DNA of 64,000 bases from NCBI GenBank assembly GCA_947561585.1, contig CANNZV010000126.1, positions 514,091 through 578,090 of the forward strand, in the 5' to 3' direction. Of the stretch, positions 34,281-46,566 are shown in pieces (positions within the stretch are counted from its first letter, which is position 1; each line of letters opens with the position of its first letter). The notes beneath the pieces were generated by a model. The model searched no databases. It saw only the letters and a list, made by a program, of their open reading frames with translations, and was not told the DNA's origin. Source of the DNA: Caprella mutica. Lineage: Eukaryota > Arthropoda > Malacostraca > Amphipoda > Caprellidae. The translations under genes and the position numbers were made by a program.

Positions 34281-35505
34281 TTCTTCCAAAAATATTTCAT
34301 AGAGCATAAAATTGTTGTTTGTTCAATGTAACGCAATAATTATAAATATCTAAGAATCTATTAATTACTCAGCTATACTGAGTGTAAGTTAAGCTATGAT
34401 TGAATTTTAAAACCTTTTATAAATTCACGAGTTTAAACTTTCATCACAGTCACAAACACAGAAACACTGTTTAATAATAGGTTTATGTAGTAATCTCACT
34501 CTAAAACAAATTTTCTTTCATTATAACTCACAGAAAAGGAGATATATAATCAAGGAGTGACAATTATAAATTTCTTGTTACTTTTCCTCGCTTTAGTTAT
34601 CGTTTGGTAATTACATATAAGAATGTATACCTAAGTAGGAAGTCATTTATTTTGGCTTAAACTGACAGAGAAATGGTGTTGATAAATCTGACAGCCGATG
34701 GTTAATTTCAATCTTATTGTCAGGTTATTTGATAGCCAATCTGAATTATATAATTGAATAATATTCTGAAAGATTGAAAAAAAGTAGTTTTAGTTAACCA
34801 ACATAATATGATTGAATATAGCCCTAATCTTTAACCCTCTGTTTTAGTGGTTGATCTTAATCATCCAACTATCAATATTTAATAGTATTTAATTGCGTTA
34901 GATAAAATTCACAATTCTTTTTAAGATAAAGTATTTAGTTTTTACAAATCAGAATAATTAAAGGGATCGTTCAGTGGTTTTGCTACCTACCAATAATACT
35001 CGTCGATTGAAGTGAGATTTTGACATAAGGTGTATAATGCTCCAAATATTTGAAGTAGCTCTTGTAAAAAACGGGCGAAAATCCTGTCTCGAGAAATTGA
35101 GAGGATAATTTATTATGATTAGTAATTTAGGATAAGGATTTATTGATGAAAACATAATCACCAAGCCCTTCTATAATTACCTCTAACAAGAATTTTCAAT
35201 TCCTGAAAATATTCAGGAATTTTGATTCTCCTGCACGTGTTAAACGGTACTAGTCTTTCAAATTTTGATATGTGTAAACTGTAAAGTTTAAACCAAATAT
35301 TTCTGTTCGATAGCTGTAGACATTTTTAATTCTATTCCAAGTGTAACCATTCCAATATAAATATACTGAATAAAACTCCTGCAACAAATTCATTTGTTTC
35401 TCACCAATTAATTAGTCTCATTTGTTGAACTGCACGAAGTAATGACCAGTCTAAAAAATATGAAGTTCCGCAAAAGCGAAATACAGTTTGAGCATTTAAT
35501 ATCAA
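34281..35505. other. AT-rich intergenic stretch
   Basis: No exons. AAAGGGATCGTTCAGTGG near 34960 looks like one end of the 27134 MITE family without its partner. Otherwise nothing was recognised. Confidence 0.3.
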
Positions 35506-35508
35506 TAA

Positions 35509-37033
35509 GGCTGCGCGCAGACCAAAAGCGTTTTCGCGTGAAGCGGGCAGGAAAGCTTGCGGGCATGAACCGTGCTACATGTTATTCCTATTGAACTGCG
35601 CACACACAGAGCATTAAGAGCGAGCGCGAAAGCTTGCATTAAAGCGTCAACTGACTCCCCAGATGGTTTCACGCTGCGCGAGAAGCAAGCAGTTACTTGC
35701 CAGATGTCACTCGGGGAGGGTGTGTGTATCTCCGCACCAAATAAAAATGATAACCACTGCAATTATACTTTAACGGTTATATTTTTTTTCCGATTTTATT
35801 TTTTATTATTAACAGTTTAATTAATTAATATCATATGTTGATAGTTAATACTTAATACCAACAATTTTAGAGACAAGCATGGTTAAAAATATTATTACCT
35901 GGGTACCAAGCTGATTATATAATATAAATGCGCAATTAGATACATAGGGACGATATATAATATAAATATTTATCTAGATATTTTATAAAGCTGATTACAT
36001 ACCTAATATAAATGTTTACCTAGATATCTAACCTGAGTTACACGATATATTACCTAGTAGGTACATATCTAGAGAAACGTCTCGGTTATCAGACACTTCT
36101 AGTACTCGCAAAGTGGGAGTTTTCGTAGATCATCATGATAGGTCTATCAAAATTTAAATTTCGTATATTTCCATTATCTACGTAGATATACGTTTTACGC
36201 TCACTTACAAATACTGTTTCCTATAATAAATAGAACTAAGAATACTGCATGTTTTAATATTTACTAGGTATATACCTACTACTTTTGTTTACTATCTAAT
36301 AAAATTAGGAAAACAACAAAATAATTCATACCTATTTGTAAGATAAGTTCTAAGTTATGGGACTGTTACACATTTACGAACAAGTAATAAAAAACTAATG
36401 ATTGCATGCAATGAGAGGTAAATAATAATTACAATAGTTACCTATATATACCTATTGATTATAATCAATAGTGTCCGAAAATGTGGAACCGTTCGATAAT
36501 CCGGAACTTCCCTATTCAGTACCTAAAACCTATATAGTCATAATATAGAATTGTAAATAAGTAAAATAACTAATCACATTTATTCTTATATATAAAAATT
36601 TATTTAATTTTATTTACAAAAAATTCAATCAAATAATAACACTACTAAACAATGAATTCATATCTAAAATGATAATAATTATCAAATTTACTCCATATAT
36701 CACAAATATTCTTTCAAATAACAGGGATTGAGTTATTTTGTTTTGAATTAAGTTAAGTTTGATTATTGTAAGTTGATTTAAATACAAGTATATGTAAAGT
36801 TATAATTAACCTGTTATTAAAAAGTGAGAAAAATAGAACCGTTAAAGTATAATCGCAGTGGTTATCATTTTTATTTGGTGCGGAGATACACACACCCTCC
36901 CCAAGTGACATTTGGCAGGTGACTGCTTGCTTCTCGCGCTGTGCATTCACGCGTTTGGTGTGAGCCCCTCATGTTTTCACGCAAGCAAGCTTGCTTGCAA
37001 GCTCGCAATAACGCTTTTAGTTTGCGCGCAGCC
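35509..37033. mobile_element. PIF/Harbinger-like element with long inverted ends
   Basis: Inverted ends of over 200 bp: GGCTGCGCGCAGACCAAAAG at the left and CTTTTAGTTTGCGCGCAGCC at the right. The inverted repeat also includes CTTTAACGGTT, GGTTATCATTTTTATTTGGT, GCGGAGATACACACACCCTC and GAAGCAAGCAGT. The 3-bp target duplication TAA (35506-35508 and 37034-37036) and the GGC start fit PIF/Harbinger. The ends are GC-rich and give mirror-image open frames (35502-35820, 36753-37172) that are not genes. The AT-rich core holds no transposase and contains a nested MITE of the 4568 family (36345-36515). Confidence 0.75.
36345..36515. mobile_element. Nested MITE of the 4568 family
   Basis: AAGTTCTAAGTTATGGGACTG and TTACACATTTACGAAC at the left are opposed by TGTCCGAAAATGTGGAACCG and ATAATCCGGAACTTCCC at the right. 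It lies within the Harbinger-like element and so is younger than it. Confidence 0.5.
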
Positions 37034-37439
37034 TAAGACAGATCAACATCTATCTATACTTATAATTTCCCTCGTGTGTTTATTCATTTATTTATTTGGT
37101 GTCCGCTTTTACACGACGGGTATTAAACATGAAGAATGTAACTATGATACGCACGGGAATATATTGACTTGATATTTAAATCACCCTGTTTTTTATTCAA
37201 TTTTTAAATGTATTTTATCTATAAAATAAATTAGACTTTGCAGAAAAATAAATTCTAATTGAATTCCTTAAAAGTAACCTAATAACGGGTAAGAAATTGG
37301 TACTGATGATGACCCGTTATTTTTAACGGGAAAGTACACTAGTTATTTATATTTTCACTAGCCATATATAAACAATTATATATCGTAATGCGGTATACAA
37401 GATACACCAATTTGTTACTTAAAATTGGATTTTCGACGT

Positions 37440-39436
37440 GGATACAAAAATATTGTGAAAACTTTACTTAGAAGAAATAACAGAAGGCTAAAAGAAATGG
37501 TGAAATTCTCCGATGAACAGAATTTTTTTATAATAAGAGCATTTGAGACAAAATCTTCACCAGCAATGATCAGACGACTGTTTCTACAATAGTACAAGAT
37601 ATCTGGAAGAGCAAGGGAACAGTTCAAATTCAAATAAATCGGGATTTCGACAAGAATGGAACAATTTTTCGAAAGAAGAAATCAGGAGGTCCCACAAAGA
37701 GAACGCCAGAAAAAGTCAGAACAATTTTGGATTTAAAATCAAGAAGCTCAGTCAGGAAATCAGCGCCTCTTTTTTACGTTTCTTCAACTACTTATTGAAG
37801 AATCCTTAAGAAAGACCTTCACATGCTGTTCTATCTTGATATGGTTGTGCATCCAATAACGGAAGCCCATAAGGAACAGCTAATCAAATTCTGCCGGTGG
37901 CTCTTGGATCTGCCAGATCACGAAACATTTGTGTTGAAAGTTATCTGGACCGATGAATTTTTTTTTTGCTTGAATCAAGGCCCCACAGGAAGAATGATGG
38001 TACTTGGTCTCATACTAGTCCCAATGAGATTGCCGAATCTAACAATAGAAGTGATAAGAAGGTTATGCTTTTTGTTGCTATTGTTAACGGTAAAAAGCCA
38101 TTCGTTCATGCCTTCATGGATAAAAATGGAAGACGCAAGATATTGAATGAAGAATGCTACCATAAGTTGCTGCAAGAAAATATTTGGTCCACCTTTCGTT
38201 CATGTGCTACAAGACATGGTTTATGGTGGATGCAGGACGGTGATCCTGCCCATTGCACCACTGCCGCCAAAGAATTCCTGTTGTACAAGTTTGGAAGCAG
38301 AGTCATCAGCCGTGGGACACAGATTGCGGGGCCAGCGCATTCTCCAGATTTGAATTCTTTGGATATTTATTATTGGGCCTTAGCTCAAAAAGAAGTGTTT
38401 TCTGCAAAACCAACTACAGTAGACGAACTTATCAATGTTGTGAAGAGATTTTCAGAAGAACATCGCGAGAATGTCCTTCAGAGTGTAGCAATGGTGTCCG
38501 GTCAATTGGTTCGCGGTCATTTGGGTCGCGGACCATTTGGGCCGTGGTCATTTGGGTTCGTGTTTACAAAACGTATAATAAACATGCATAGTTAATATTG
38601 CTTATGTATAATTGAATGCTTTAAAATTTTAATATATAATAAAACACCCAATGCGCTTCCACAACAATAAGCTTTAAACACGAATGTTTAAATTATTTCA
38701 TAGTATAGAAAAAATTAATATCGCATATTGTGGGCAATGTTTTTTTTTAAACAATAATTTATCGTCTGAATTGTATCGTTTAACAATATTTTGAAGCTTT
38801 ACCGTAGCGTCTCTGTACTTCTTTTTCCCATGAAGTGGCTCACTGCATTCGATATGCATTTTCTTTGTTACAGCTAGACTTTCTTCCTTCTTTCAATGTA
38901 TCTATGAATTTTCATATGTTTGGATGTAAGCAAGATGCGTTATGATAAGCTTCGATGTTATTGATGGTTCTAGGTAAATTATTCAACAATAATCCACGGA
39001 CATTCCAAATTTGAGCAGGAAACAATGGCATTAAGTGTGTTTTTTTATATATATTAAAATTTAATTAAATATTATAATATTTTATTAATTAACCTTAAAA
39101 GTGAGAAAGCATTCAATTATACAAACGCTAAATTAACTATGCATGTATATTATACTTTTTTTAAACACGGACCCAAATGATCGCAACCCGAATGACCACG
39201 ACCCTAATGGTCTGCGACCCAAATGACATAGACCTGTAGCAATTAATGTTTTGAAGCGGGTGAATTTCTGTGTGCAGCAAAATGGAGGCCACTTCCAGCA
39301 CCTTCTATAATATGTATTTATTGTTATCAATCATTAAAAATCGACTCTTCCTGAACATTTTTGTGTATTATTTTCCTTTTTTTTCGGGAAATATAAAAGC
39401 CACTGAAAAATATCAAAAATGTTGAAACACACTGTA
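37440..39436 (+). pseudogene. DD41D Tc1/mariner transposase, frameshifted and split by a nested element
   Basis: The N-terminus (from about 37498: VKFSDEQNFFIIRAFETK, then a helix-turn-helix) runs with stops and frameshifts to LIKFCRWLLDLPDHETFVL. The catalytic core follows: first Asp in VIWTDEFFF, second in WMQDGDPAHC, third in SPDLNSLDIYYW. I count 41 residues between the second and third Asp, the DD41D spacing. The frame runs to ENVLQSVA at 38490, is cut by a 742-bp element, and resumes at 39244 (INVLKRVNFCVQQNGGHFQH) to a stop at 39308-39310. TTGAAACACACTGTA at 39422-39436 fits the 3' terminal repeat; the 5' one was not found. The catalytic Asp triad survives but the gene is dead through the frameshifts and insertion. 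Confidence 0.85.
38493..39234. mobile_element. Foldback-like element with GGTCATTTGGGTCGCG arrays, nested
   Basis: Both ends carry 3-4 tandem units of about 16-17 bp of type GGTCATTTGGGTCGCG (38501-38562 left; 39170-39234 right, inverted). The inverted repeat then continues inward for some 70 bp (GTATAATA.ACATGCATAGTT, ATAATTGAATGCTTT). The 9-bp word TGTAGCAAT flanks both sides (38484-38492 and 39235-39243) and restores the transposase frame when one copy is removed, proving the insertion. There is no coding capacity. Confidence 0.88.
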
Positions 39437-40260
39437 CAGTAAATTTCTCTTATTTCATGTATGATTTTTAACAATTGTTTTGACAATTTTATATTTCCTG
39501 ACAGACAAAAATTGCAAGCGTTATACAGTGAAACTCCTGAGTTATTAACAACTGGTTACTTCATAACTCAGGGACACTGATAGTTTTCTATGATTAAAGT
39601 CTTGGAGAAAACTATGGTCTTTGAGGGATACTTTCCTACATTTTTTTCTAAAAAGCCATACTGCATAATTGAAAAGAATTTATCTCCCCAAAAAAATGTA
39701 ATATTTTATCTTTAAAATCACGAATCTCCAAAAGAGGTTTTGGTGGTTTTTTGTCGAGTAAATTATGCCGACAGTTGAAATCCAAAGTGATGAACATATT
39801 GCTTGGATTGATCTTTCACCATCTGCAAAGTAATATCAATTAAAATTAACTAATTTAATCATTATTTTTGTACCTGTAATCAATAGCAATTATCAGCATT
39901 TTCCAGCCATCTTACCATCAAGTTTGTCTTCACTTGTATTTTTTGTAAAAAAAAAAATTAGTACCTACCTATTTTTACACATAAACAACAATTTATTGAA
40001 AAATTAAAACCTGATGAAAAACTTTAACATACATATACATAGATACATATTTTTTCGAAACTAACTTTTCGGAATTAAGATAGGTACATGAGAAATAAGA
40101 GTGACTAAGTATATGCAAAGATATTATACTACAATAAGATACACTACTCTCGCAAATTTCTGGTTTCAAAAGCAGGAACTAGAATTGAAATATAGTTAGG
40201 ACAATCAAGGTATGTTGTGTGCGTGACGTCATAACAGCAACACTCTACAATCATCTACAT
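39437..40260. other. Intergenic stretch with a pogo-like end
   Basis: TATACAGTGAAACTCCTGAG at 39523-39542 is nearly the same as the left end at 8575, followed by an inverted TTCATAACTCAGG within 40 bp. The rest is AT-rich with no exons recognised. A TGACGTCA palindrome is at 40224. Confidence 0.4.
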
Positions 40261-40263
40261 ACA

Positions 40264-40490
40264 TTTAAGTGAAAGTGGGGGAAGAGAAGGTTGGGTAACT
40301 GAATGTGGAGGCAGTGAAGGTGAGGTTAGTGAAGGTGGGGGAAGCGTGGATGGAGGAAGTAAAAGTGGGGGAATTAAAGGTGGGGTAAGTAAATGTGGCG
40401 GAATTGAAAGTGGGGTAAGTGGAGGTGGAGGAAGTAGAGGTGGTGGAAGCATAGTTGGGTGAAGTATAGATGGGGAAGCGAAGGTGGGCC
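40264..40490. repeat. G-rich minisatellite, about 15-bp units
   Basis: About 15 diverged units of the form GTGAAGGTGGGGGAA. One strand is almost pure purine plus T. The minus-strand proline-rich open frames here are by-products of the array. Confidence 0.85.
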
Positions 40491-40770
40491 AATTTCTAGG
40501 TAAAATCTTTGTTTAGAAAATAAGTTGTCTGGTGATAATAAATGTCCGTTTACTTTAGACAGACACTCTATCTATCAACAGCAACTCATAAAGTTGGTTT
40601 AAATGAAAGTAATGTTCCAGAGCATATTTATCAGTGATAATAGATATACTATGATAAGAAAAGGCGTGTCACCCCGTGACAAAATGTGTTACACAGACTA
40701 TGACATATTTGTTGATATCCAATTCCGTGGAACTTCCACGGGTAATCAATAATATAATGATAATGAAAAA

Positions 40771-41054
40771 CTTCTGTTTCCTGGGCGCATTTGAAAATGA
40801 AATAATAACAATATAATGGTAATAACAATTTCATTGATAACAATAACAATTTCTTGTTTTTGTTGGTTATGATACTTTTAGATAGTTATTACATGGTTAT
40901 TAGATATTTGTTAGTTATTGTTTATAAATATATAATTCCTTATCCTCGTCATCAAGGAAAGGTGTTCTCATAGAGCAGATGTCAGTAAATAACTACACGT
41001 ATCACTGATATAATTATATTCGCATTATTTTCAAATGCGCCCAGCAAACAGAAA
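40771..41054. mobile_element. MITE with CTGTTTCCTGGGCGCATTTG ends
   Basis: CTGTTTCCTGGGCGCATTTG at about 40774 is matched in inverted orientation by CAAATGCGCCCAGCAAACAG at about 41032-41051. TGAAAATGAAATAAT extends the repeat inward. Core of about 220 bp, non-coding. Confidence 0.65.
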
Positions 41055-41351
41055 AGATCCGAAGGCTAAAATGAGTTTCATTAAAAGAGTTATTTTATTA
41101 AAAAAATAACTTTCCAGTTTCCTTGGGCTTAACTTGACTCAAACAAATCAATAGAGTTGATTTTTTTTTCAAGAAGTGAGATGGCCCTTCTTATGACATT
41201 TTTTATCTTCATGGCATTTATGGAATTTATGACGGTATTATAGGTAATTCACAGGTAACATGAAAACAGCATACTAAATTCATACATAGTGATAAAATAT
41301 ATTACTTCATGTTATTGAGTCTCCTGTAAAATGTGTATTTCCCAACTAAAA

Positions 41352-41660
41352 AAGACGAGAAGTCAATGAGTTTTCTTGCTACAAGAAAACCAAAGACAGT
41401 TTTAGAATCCTTGGAACATTCCTAACAAATTCATGGAGAGCTTTTTCACATTTCTTCGTTTTCTTTTTATCCCAGTTCAAAATCGAAAATTTTTAATTTT
41501 TTTTTTAATTTTAGTTAGTCATCAAAAAATGCTAATAAAAAAAACTGGAAGGAAAATTAAAAAAGCTCTCTATAGATTTGTTCGAAATGCTCCAAAGATT
41601 CTAAAACTGTCTTAGTTTTTATTCTAGCATATACACTTATACACTTCTCGTCTTTTGAAA
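41352..41660. mobile_element. Small inverted-repeat element
   Basis: AAAAGACGAGAAGT at the left and CACTTCTCGTCTTTT at the right are complementary. GACAGTTTTAGAATC and GATTCTAAAACTGTC inside are also exact complements (about 41396-41410 and 41598-41612). The frame at 41433-41615 lies within this foldback and is not a gene. Confidence 0.7.
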
Positions 41661-42470
41661 TATGTAAAAAATTTAAATTGAAAAACTACTTTTTTTTCGA
41701 AAACTAAAGCCAAAATCGAAAAAGTTACATGAATAAAATGTTTTTTTTTTGCGAAGTTACATATACCAAACAAATTTCAGAACGATCGGTCCGAAAATAA
41801 AAGTTTTTTTCAAAAGTGGGTTGACCCCCTCAAGAAGAGGAACAGCAAACTTTTATCATATTCTGTAGAGTACTTAGCATCAATGAACACAATTTATGCA
41901 CTACGAATCAGTATACGAAATTTATACTGAGCATATATACAACTCTCGCCCTTATTCTATGACGGAATAAGGTACATAAGGTACATCATTGCTCAGAATA
42001 AAGTTGTGAATAGTATATTTCATTTTCTATAGCTATATCATAGTGAGCTATATTACTTCTGCTTGTGTTTCTTTCAGTTGACGAATTCACTATAAAAAAT
42101 ATTTATTCATAATCTTTTCGTTGATATAATAGATATGACTTCAAAAACGATGATATAATATAAATGCAATGAGTTCAATGAAATGAGTTCAAATTTATGG
42201 AAGATATTACAATAGGATGACTTGATTGACTACCTCCTTAATTCAAATTATAAATCATTGTCCCTCATGTACTATCATATTTACTACCCTCACAATATAC
42301 AATACATAAACATAACAATTTCATCATAGTGGATAAATAGAAAATAAATGCCGGGTAAATCAATGAGTGCTAAAACCGAACCTTGAGGTCAAGTTTTTAC
42401 TTCCTTAAGAATGGGAATTTCGTTAAAAGTGGAATAAAATTCAGAGAACTAATAGGGGTAAGGCATGTGT
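41661..42470. other. AT-rich intergenic stretch
   Basis: No exons or repeats were recognised. Confidence 0.3.
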
Positions 42471-42615
42471 GGACGCTGAAGGATTCCAAGGACTTGCCGC
42501 TGGTGTGTTTATTTCAGCGTGCGCCGTAACAAAATTACGATGGGAGGCAGTCAGTGTGAGCTGTGAGGCTGTGGAAGTTGGTGTGTGACTGCGCTCTCTC
42601 TCTTTAGAAACTTGT
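42471..42615. promoter_or_regulatory. GC-richer island, possible promoter or 5' exon
   Basis: A sharp rise in GC content in an AT desert, with GCAGTCAGTGTGAGC at about 42547 containing a TCAGT-type initiator. No open frame of note. It could be the non-coding first exon of the fucosyltransferase gene 4 kb downstream, whose leader has a splice acceptor at 46498, but nothing in the sequence proves the link. Confidence 0.25.
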
Positions 42616-43611
42616 GATTCTTTTTATTTTTTATTATTACTCGCCTTACCTCTCACTAGGTTGTAGAAATGTTCTAAATAACAGATGTGTGCATCCATGC
42701 AATAATAAGCTATGCATATTAATGAATTAGAAGAAGGTTATACAATATCAGCCTCTATTGCATGGCCTGATCATCTTAGTATAGAACATCCATTAGACCT
42801 TGCTTTAAAATTTAACTTACAAGTGTTGAACCAATTTAAGTGCTCTGATATCTTTACTGCATTACTTACTTTACTCTCTCCTTTAAGTGTTCAAATAATG
42901 CAATGTTGTCCGAATAAAATGCATTGCTACTGCAATTTAATTTTTTGAGAAAGTCTATTACCTACCTTGAAAGAAGATGCATTGCGTCTCTAGTAAGAAA
43001 TAGAAAATAATATAGGTATATATTCTTTTTTGAAATTTCAACTAGCTCGGTAGATCTTGATAAAAAATTTCATAATTAATATTTCAAATATTACGATAGT
43101 AGCCAATGATGATATTAACTTAATATGTAAATAAATAAGAGTTAGGTATATAAAAAAAAACACTAACAAATACACTATTTATTCACTAATGTTTTTATCA
43201 GTTTTGTAGTCAAGGAGTTGAAGAACCTAGAGTCGATGTTATGAATTATTTATATCTAAACAAAAGAATATATAGATCGGTGTACTGTTGATGAATAATT
43301 TAAACACTAGAGAGGGTAGAACATGTCTTTGAACACTGCTAACTTAAACTAAAGCTTCTTCCTGCTGACATTGACAAAAACAATTACTTTAGCTGACGCA
43401 GCACTCCGATGGATGATATCAGTTCCAACTGTGACACCTTTTAGTAGCTAAGGTCAAATTCATTTCATACGTCATCTACAATTATTTACACTGAATGTCC
43501 CTATGTGTTGCTAGTTAGCAATAGGTACCAGTGATACTTAAATTCATATGGATATCCTTTTACATTATTCCCATTGAAATTTTTTACGTCAGAGTAGGTT
43601 GTAAACTAACA
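42616..43611. other. Intergenic stretch with one unconvincing frame
   Basis: The frame at 42712-42948 (78 aa) has an in-frame TAA just before its ATG and no recognised motif or splice partner. The rest is AT-rich, with no repeats recognised. Confidence 0.3.
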
Positions 43612-44087
43612 CATTAGAGGGGATGGTGAACTGGCCCCTCTTTCTGGTATAGAGGGGTTGATGTACTGTCGGGTATAGAGGGGATGGTGTACTGTCTGGT
43701 ATAGAGGATATGGTGTACTGTCTGGTATAGAGGGGATGGTGTACTGTCTGGTATAGAGGGGATGGTGTACTGTCTGGTATAGAGGGGTTGATGTACTGTC
43801 GGGTATAGAGGGGATGGTGTACTGTCTGGTATAGAGGATATGGTGTACTGTCTGGTATAGAGGGGATGGTGTACTGTCTGGTATAGAGGGGATGGTGTAC
43901 TGTCTGGTATAGAGGGGATGGTGTACTGTCTGGTATTGAGGGGATGGTGTACTGTCTGGTATAGAGGGGATGGTGTACTGTCTGGTATAGAGGGGATGGT
44001 GTACTGTCTGGTATAGAGGGGATGGTGTACTGTCTGGTATAGAGGGGATGGTGTACTGTCTGGTATAGAGGGGATGGTGTACTGTCC
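43612..44087. repeat. 26-bp minisatellite with a 130-bp higher-order repeat
   Basis: About 18 units of GGTATAGAGGGGATGGTGTA plus CTGTCT. Variant units (GGGTTGATG and GGATATGGTG) appear in the same order twice, exactly 130 bp apart (43651 and 43781), so a block of five units was duplicated as a whole. The right half is nearly uniform. The long minus-strand frame of 167 aa is an artefact. Confidence 0.95.
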
Positions 44088-45404
44088 CTTTTTTCGATAG
44101 CAGTGGCACTAAGAAAACATTTTCCCCTCCTTTTACGGGGATTTTCTTATCAGTTCGTTATCAATGTTATTAATCCTCGCGACTGTTTTATCTACAGTTT
44201 AATAAAATACAATACTATTCACCATTCAATGTTGTGACACATTCTATAAATATATCACATGAATGATTTGGCAGACTATAGCTATAGAGTAGCACACAAT
44301 GTATATTGTATAGCCACCATGTGCTAAACCGTACTTTGCCTGTATCCAATTTCATATATTTGTTTTAATCTAGATTTAATTATTGTTTCATCAATATTAT
44401 TCTGAATTCTTAGATCAACTTCATTTTTTACAATTTATTTCCCTCGTCTTAAGAGACTATTAACAATGTCTCTTCTTATATAATCATAATCATCGAATTA
44501 TTAGTTTTATTTGATGAGTAACTTCATCAGTTCGTATGATGTCATTGACTAGCTGTTCACATCATTTTCTCTCCTCTGCAATCTACATGTTTTACAAAAG
44601 AGAGAAGACTGCAATATAAAAGAGAGCAGTAGCTAGCTATTGGGAAATATTTCTTTACTGCTCTCTGTTTGCTATATCGCACATTTTATTAGTGTAATAA
44701 GCATTATTAATAGTGTTGTATGATATATTTTGTTCATCTAAATGATGATTTCTAAAAATAAAATTATTAAAGCATATTTGCTATCTAATAATAAATGTAT
44801 CAAGTTTTCACGAGTGTTTCTCGCAATCTTGTATTCCTGCAAACGTTACGCTTAAAACGTTCATATGGATTTGTGTAATATTCATAATTATAATTACAGA
44901 TATCGTTTATCAGTTATTATATTAAACCTGTTTTCAATTCTGATTAATTAGTGATTATTTACGAAATTACGAATATGAACAAATTTGTAAACGTTAATAA
45001 ATTAAAAGCCATCTATCGGATTTTCAACCAAACTAATTAAAACACTCTTTCACTGAAAATAAAGTTATTTCAGACTAAATATTTCAGATCATTAACTAAT
45101 AAGTAACGTTAAATTAGAATAATTCACATGCTTCTATATTCACCGGTCCTTATTATTACATGTTTGAATGTAATACTTCATGCAATAGAGATAATCGTTA
45201 TCTATGATTATCAGTGACTGATGTCGGTAACGACTGATAGATCATAGATAGCGTTTTTCATGATTAACATTTACAAACTATCAGCTCATCTCCGTAATTA
45301 AGTAATAACTAATTGCATTTGATTGTTACACGCCGATATATAAAAGTTCTTAGCGAAACGTTTGTTAGAATACAACAAAACCGGTGGAAAAGATTAACAA
45401 AATT
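44088..45404. other. AT-rich intergenic stretch
   Basis: A short inverted repeat (ATCGTTATCTATGAT and ATCATAGATAGCG, about 45193-45255) is present. No exon recognised. Confidence 0.3.
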
Positions 45405-45957
45405 CTTAAAAGGTCCCCTCCACTCCATTTTTATATTTCTCAATTCATTAGAACTAAGGTTACTGATTATAAAACTGCAAACCATTTCAAATTTGGTTCT
45501 ATAGTTTTATTATAATATGTGGTTTAAGATTTTTTCCGTTCTTTCTACTACCCCCTGAATTTCAAGCAAAGAAAAAGCCTGCATGTCCGATAGGCTAAAT
45601 TCCAAGATAATGGATCCATGAAGAATCCAAGTACCTAAATAAGTATATCTTACTAATAGTTTTCATATATCCCAACATTTTTCCGATCTAGAGAACTGTT
45701 AATTTTTAGGTACATACTATGTATATATGAACGAACATACCTACTCAAGTATGCGGGCTTTTTCTTCTAATGAATCTCAGAATGAAAAAAGCGAAATGTG
45801 AATATTTCTTATATAATTAATTGTGAACAGAATACTTGATCGATTCAAATTCTGCTTACTGCTATATGTTATATACCTTAGCTCTTCAAATTTAAAGCAA
45901 TTCCAAATTTTTTTTTAATTTAGAGTGGAGAGGACCTTTAAATTAAATTTTCATTTT
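45405..45957. mobile_element. MITE of the AAAGGTCCTCTCC family
   Basis: AAAAGGTCCCCTCCACTCCA at the left and TAGAGTGGAGAGGACCTTTA at the right are inverted. The right part shares AATTTAAAGCAATTCC and a T-run with the element that starts near 60806. Non-coding; lies about 600 bp before the first fucosyltransferase gene. Confidence 0.65.
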
Positions 45958-46498
45958 TCAACAAAGTATATCATAGTACATAATTAATTACGCTTATTCT
46001 ATTAAAAACGTATAAGCTAATGTATTATTTTACTCGCACCTTTTTACTTCACTAAAAAATACGAACCTTATATTCGAAATGTAAGTTCTTTGTATTTTAG
46101 CAGAAGAACATATAAAATATTGTGCACAGACCTGTAGTGTACTCTTTGAGGTGAGATGTACATATACTAACAAATGTAGGACATTGCTATCACGTCTTAT
46201 CTTATCTATAGACTGATACTAGGTGTGTTTTTTTAACTAGTTAATTACTAGTTTGTGTAAACATGCAGCAGCTACTATTAGCAAATGTAAACGAAATAAT
46301 TCATTTTGAATATTAAAAAGCTATTCAATTTAAAGTTAATAACGATTAAGTTATTATTAACATTATTTGGCATGTAATAATTGGATAGCAATAAAAGAAT
46401 AGAAATATTCACCACATATCCAGTTGGGATTGTGAAAATATTCATATAGTTACTATCATATTTCATTATTTATTTAACCTTTCTATTTTCTTACACAG

Positions 46499-46566
46499 GT
46501 TCTTGTCAAATATAATTATAAATAAAATGTTTAAAATTTGGTATAAACTGCAGGAAATATTGAACA
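46499..46566 (+). promoter_or_regulatory. 5' leader of FucT gene 1 after a splice acceptor
   Basis: CTATTTTCTTACACAG|GTTC is a strong acceptor 68 bp before the ATG. The second fucosyltransferase gene has the same layout (CCTTCCACAG|GTTC, 21 bp before its ATG). This suggests that both genes have an unseen upstream non-coding exon. Confidence 0.45.

Noticed and set aside
35502..37172. Pairs of 65-86 aa frames with mirrored sequences
   Set aside because: They are the two inverted ends of a Harbinger-like element read from both sides.
42712..42948. 78-aa plus-strand frame
   Set aside because: No recognised domain, AT-rich codons and no splice partner; kept only as intergenic text.
43606..44109. 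167-aa repetitive minus-strand frame
   Set aside because: Made entirely of the 26-bp minisatellite read in rotating frames.
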